A DNA stretch of 39,476 nt from a virus, in IMG/VR virus record IMGVR_UViG_3300010155_002773, positions 1 through 39,476 of that record. One strand, given 5' to 3'. Position numbers and translations under genes: made by a program. The notes under the pieces were generated by a model. It saw only the letters and a list, made by a program, of their open reading frames with translations. It searched no databases and was not told the origin of the DNA. Below, piece after piece: positions 38,401 to 39,476 of this stretch (its first letter is position 1; each line of letters opens with the position of its first letter).

Positions 38401-39476
38401 ATACGATAATCATAATTTTTACGTCCCCCCTCGTGCCTACCCACGCCGGTACTCTGACGAGTGGTTCGAACAAGAAATGTACGGGCGGCCCCTGACAGAC
38501 GTGGACCCCCACCCCGAGATTCCAAGAATACCCGATGCTCCCCTCTGGCCCGAAAACCCGATGCTCCCCCTCCCGACGAGAGGGCGGTACGCACCTGCGC
38601 AGCCGGGGCCAGGCTTTGGTCCGGCATTCGGGGCCGAAGAGATGGGGCCGGTGGATCCGAGTGCCTACGATACCGCGCCGCCCCTCTACCCACCGGGCGG
38701 TGGAGGTGTTGGCGACGTAAGAGGGGGTAGAGTTAACCCCAACCAACCCTTAACTGTGTCACCTGGGGCATTTGAGCGCTCGCCGTTCAGCCAATTGCTC
38801 CAACCCTCCCAAGCTGGGGAATCTTTCCCACAGCTTGCCAGCGCCCAGTACGAGGAGGTCATAAACCCACGCATCGCCCTGTCCGAAGCGTTTCTTAACA
38901 CAGGGGGGAGGATCGATACGTCAACGCCGGCGGGGATGGCAGCAAAGACAATCTACACTCACCTCAAGCGCCATCAAACTAATGGCAATGGCGATATACT
39001 GCAACGCTTCAACGCTGGTGATCTCTCTATCCAGGAGCTCCTTGACCAAGGGGCGATTCCGCCCAGGTCGGACATACCCTACTCCACAACATTAGAGGAA
39101 ACGAGGCGGCAGCATACTGAGGTTGTGGCCGCATTAACTCGAATCCAGGGGATGGTGGATAGTGGCGACACAAGCCGCCAAGGTCTCTTTAGGGATAAAG
39201 AAATAGGGCCTGGTCGCCAGGTACAAATGGTCACCAGGAAGACTCTCGAGCGTGAAGCCGACATATTGACGTCGCGTGCAGGGAAGCTCCAGTTGCTGAT
39301 GGATGCTAAGACGAATCCGGTGGTAGAGCGAGCTGGCCGCATACTTGAGGACATCGTACTCGGGGTGGGAGGGAACAAACACTTCAGCAAGGCTGTCGCG
39401 GGAGACTCAGAAGCAGAATCAAAAAAAGAAAAAGAGGGGAAACAGGGAGTTGGGGAGCGCTTCCTACAACACATGG
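35426..39476 (+). CDS. Large internal virion (ejection) protein, open at the window end
   Basis: One frame is open from ATG 35426 to the last base, giving at least 1350 residues with no stop. It begins 1 nt after the upstream TAA. The N-terminus repeats the Gly-rich start plus coiled coil of the previous gene (LGAVGSGTPGAMG; EKQQDRMFQLQAQKS), then helical domains, a Pro/Gly-rich segment around residues 960-1110 and a Lys/Glu-rich end. Size and order fit T7 gp15-type ejection proteins. If the window is circular, three more codons (Glu-Ala-Leu) and TGA at 9-11 complete a 1353-residue protein whose stop overlaps the next start. No enzymatic motif was recognised. Confidence 0.85.
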   Translation, partial: MSALSTALATIGGTLGAVGSGTPGAMGQFVQSMGQQGERALDREWAAFEKQQDRMFQLQAQKSADALTMRRDKMKHGFDMERLQEQHGLAVKFAGIAQGLKGEAATVAYDRREASRKASQEHDLKLAKANNDARYAIAVLNASATAGGTAPEEAATTVASATRTNPALIQVAGGKLPPEVRASFSAAIAKGDHLGAGEIFANHVGPIAFKPIWSQVNSEYGKATEIDSALVGMGYPIGDVQGMEPGEKQRLYGIRSREHAAAQTYIAGQAKLAQGIMQMPAAGKDIRKSRTNYESALGQLQALKNSEGHSQVAGFDFHVFGKEEQFNVAQEFIEGFGGPPLRSGGALAPPSRSGGSLGVEWQNLQKQIDNNIQSLETGQTTVERSIAGQTLQEHLSEGNFAGWKGAHLTAFRDEEEFTDFLQTNPDVQKLVARVNSIANLISMIPKNADVLPGMPEGVATLAFHFNRMGAELPQGGANELLSMLYDDSEGGITEKGRKHIGTFLKTLANVDPRRMTRAMVQYDQFVKDRDIAEDMSSDMFARDLVNAGVGSQTFLPPLENGTALWQSALVDEDVNNKYAANLPGATQEDYMMKAKVFSKERYLRAPGVHKAFAKSLTRPLFSFDPTMEGGYSTETIRSMGHQYLTWLENKHKIVNKTQTKEITDPVWATFINGTRAQFDKALAAEGFDPAGAEPWIKGTMPETSLVPPLSQLEIYHHSKVSMDPKRGRNLVVPLTVVGRESTKGAGTILRGLRLHARADLQAPMDLPAVYDLIQRNNQGPQTLPGYAESLGGTSLRQIPRTQAFGEPDSLEDWPGTQDLVRDFRYRMAKPTREAGVLEERDIPKAAIDPIIDAGLPEGMPEEISTELKRAARSSAQKLSGKAFWAALGAAAVVAPMPKELKGGVTEPFELYLNPPKGVEPRAWASLLDLFDMNSVVGSMDAELAARIDRHGFEGGEWYGLRMDDGRERPYPYEPGGSLDPFGQFGPITGDPRYDNHNFYVPPRAYPRRYSDEWFEQEMYGRPLTDVDPHPEIPRIPDAPLWPENPMLPLPTRGRYAPAQPGPGFGPAFGAEEMGPVDPSAYDTAPPLYPPGGGGVGDVRGGRVNPNQPLTVSPGAFERSPFSQLLQPSQAGESFPQLASAQYEEVINPRIALSEAFLNTGGRIDTSTPAGMAAKTIYTHLKRHQTNGNGDILQRFNAGDLSIQELLDQGAIPPRSDIPYSTTLEETRRQHTEVVAALTRIQGMVDSGDTSRQGLFRDKEIGPGRQVQMVTRKTLEREADILTSRAGKLQLLMDAKTNPVVERAGRILEDIVLGVGGNKHFSKAVAGDSEAESKKEKEGKQGVGERFLQHM

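Larger units (their letters stand above)
1..39476. other. Circularly permuted complete phage genome (inferred)
   Basis: Joining base 39476 to base 1 completes the final gene with a TGA that overlaps the first ATG (ATGA), and rebuilds GGAGG before the first gene. All replication and late functions expected of a podovirus are present once. This supports a closed map rather than a random fragment. Confidence 0.85.

Overview
The window looks like a complete tailed-phage genome (Caudoviricetes, short-tailed podovirus type) of 39,476 bp, written as a linear string opened inside a gene. The last gene on the + strand has no stop before the window end. If the last base is joined to the first, that gene ends three codons later in a stop overlapping the start of the first gene, and a GGAGG ribosome-binding site is rebuilt across the junction. 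The molecule is therefore circularly permuted or terminally redundant. GC content is moderately high by eye. No tRNA, CRISPR array, insertion sequence, integrase or phage RNA polymerase was seen. The host cannot be named. It must tolerate ordinary sigma70-like promoters and probably leaderless mRNAs.

The layout is two divergent transcription arms that meet at a convergent point. A 322-bp control region (21296-21617) holds outward-facing promoters, an 18-bp direct repeat and a GC hairpin. The early arm runs leftward on the - strand (21295 to 9844). It first carries about thirteen small uncharacterised genes, mostly chained by 4-bp ATGA overlaps, with Cys-pair (zinc-ribbon-like) proteins and two tiny membrane peptides. 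After a terminator (about 17360-17440) comes the replication operon: a ribbon-helix-helix-like regulator, an HExxH protein, prim-pol primase, SF1 UvrD-like helicase, family A DNA polymerase, several small hypotheticals including a possible ssDNA-binding protein, and a Cas4-like Fe-S PD-(D/E)XK nuclease.

The late arm runs rightward on the + strand from 21618 through the window end and on from position 1 to 9766. It encodes terminase, portal, an FmdB-like zinc ribbon, scaffold, major capsid protein, head-tail adaptor, a very large tail (nozzle-like) protein, internal/ejection proteins (303, about 1353, 141 and about 2054 residues), a membrane/lysis cluster (XhlA-like, lipoprotein, holin-like), a LAGLIDADG homing endonuclease, a RuvC-like resolvase, a ParB-like protein and two small genes. 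The order portal, scaffold, capsid, tail tube proteins, internal virion proteins is T7-like. Replication is instead by a self-encoded primase/PolA set, and transcription must rely on host RNA polymerase.

The most unusual points are these: the largest ejection protein is split by a single in-frame TGA and carries an embedded GNAT acetyltransferase-like domain; the terminase start codon lies 5 nt after a perfect -10 box (predicted leaderless late mRNA); a perfect inverted repeat overlaps the -35 of the capsid-operon promoter; and the polymerase has Asn at the position of E. coli Tyr766.
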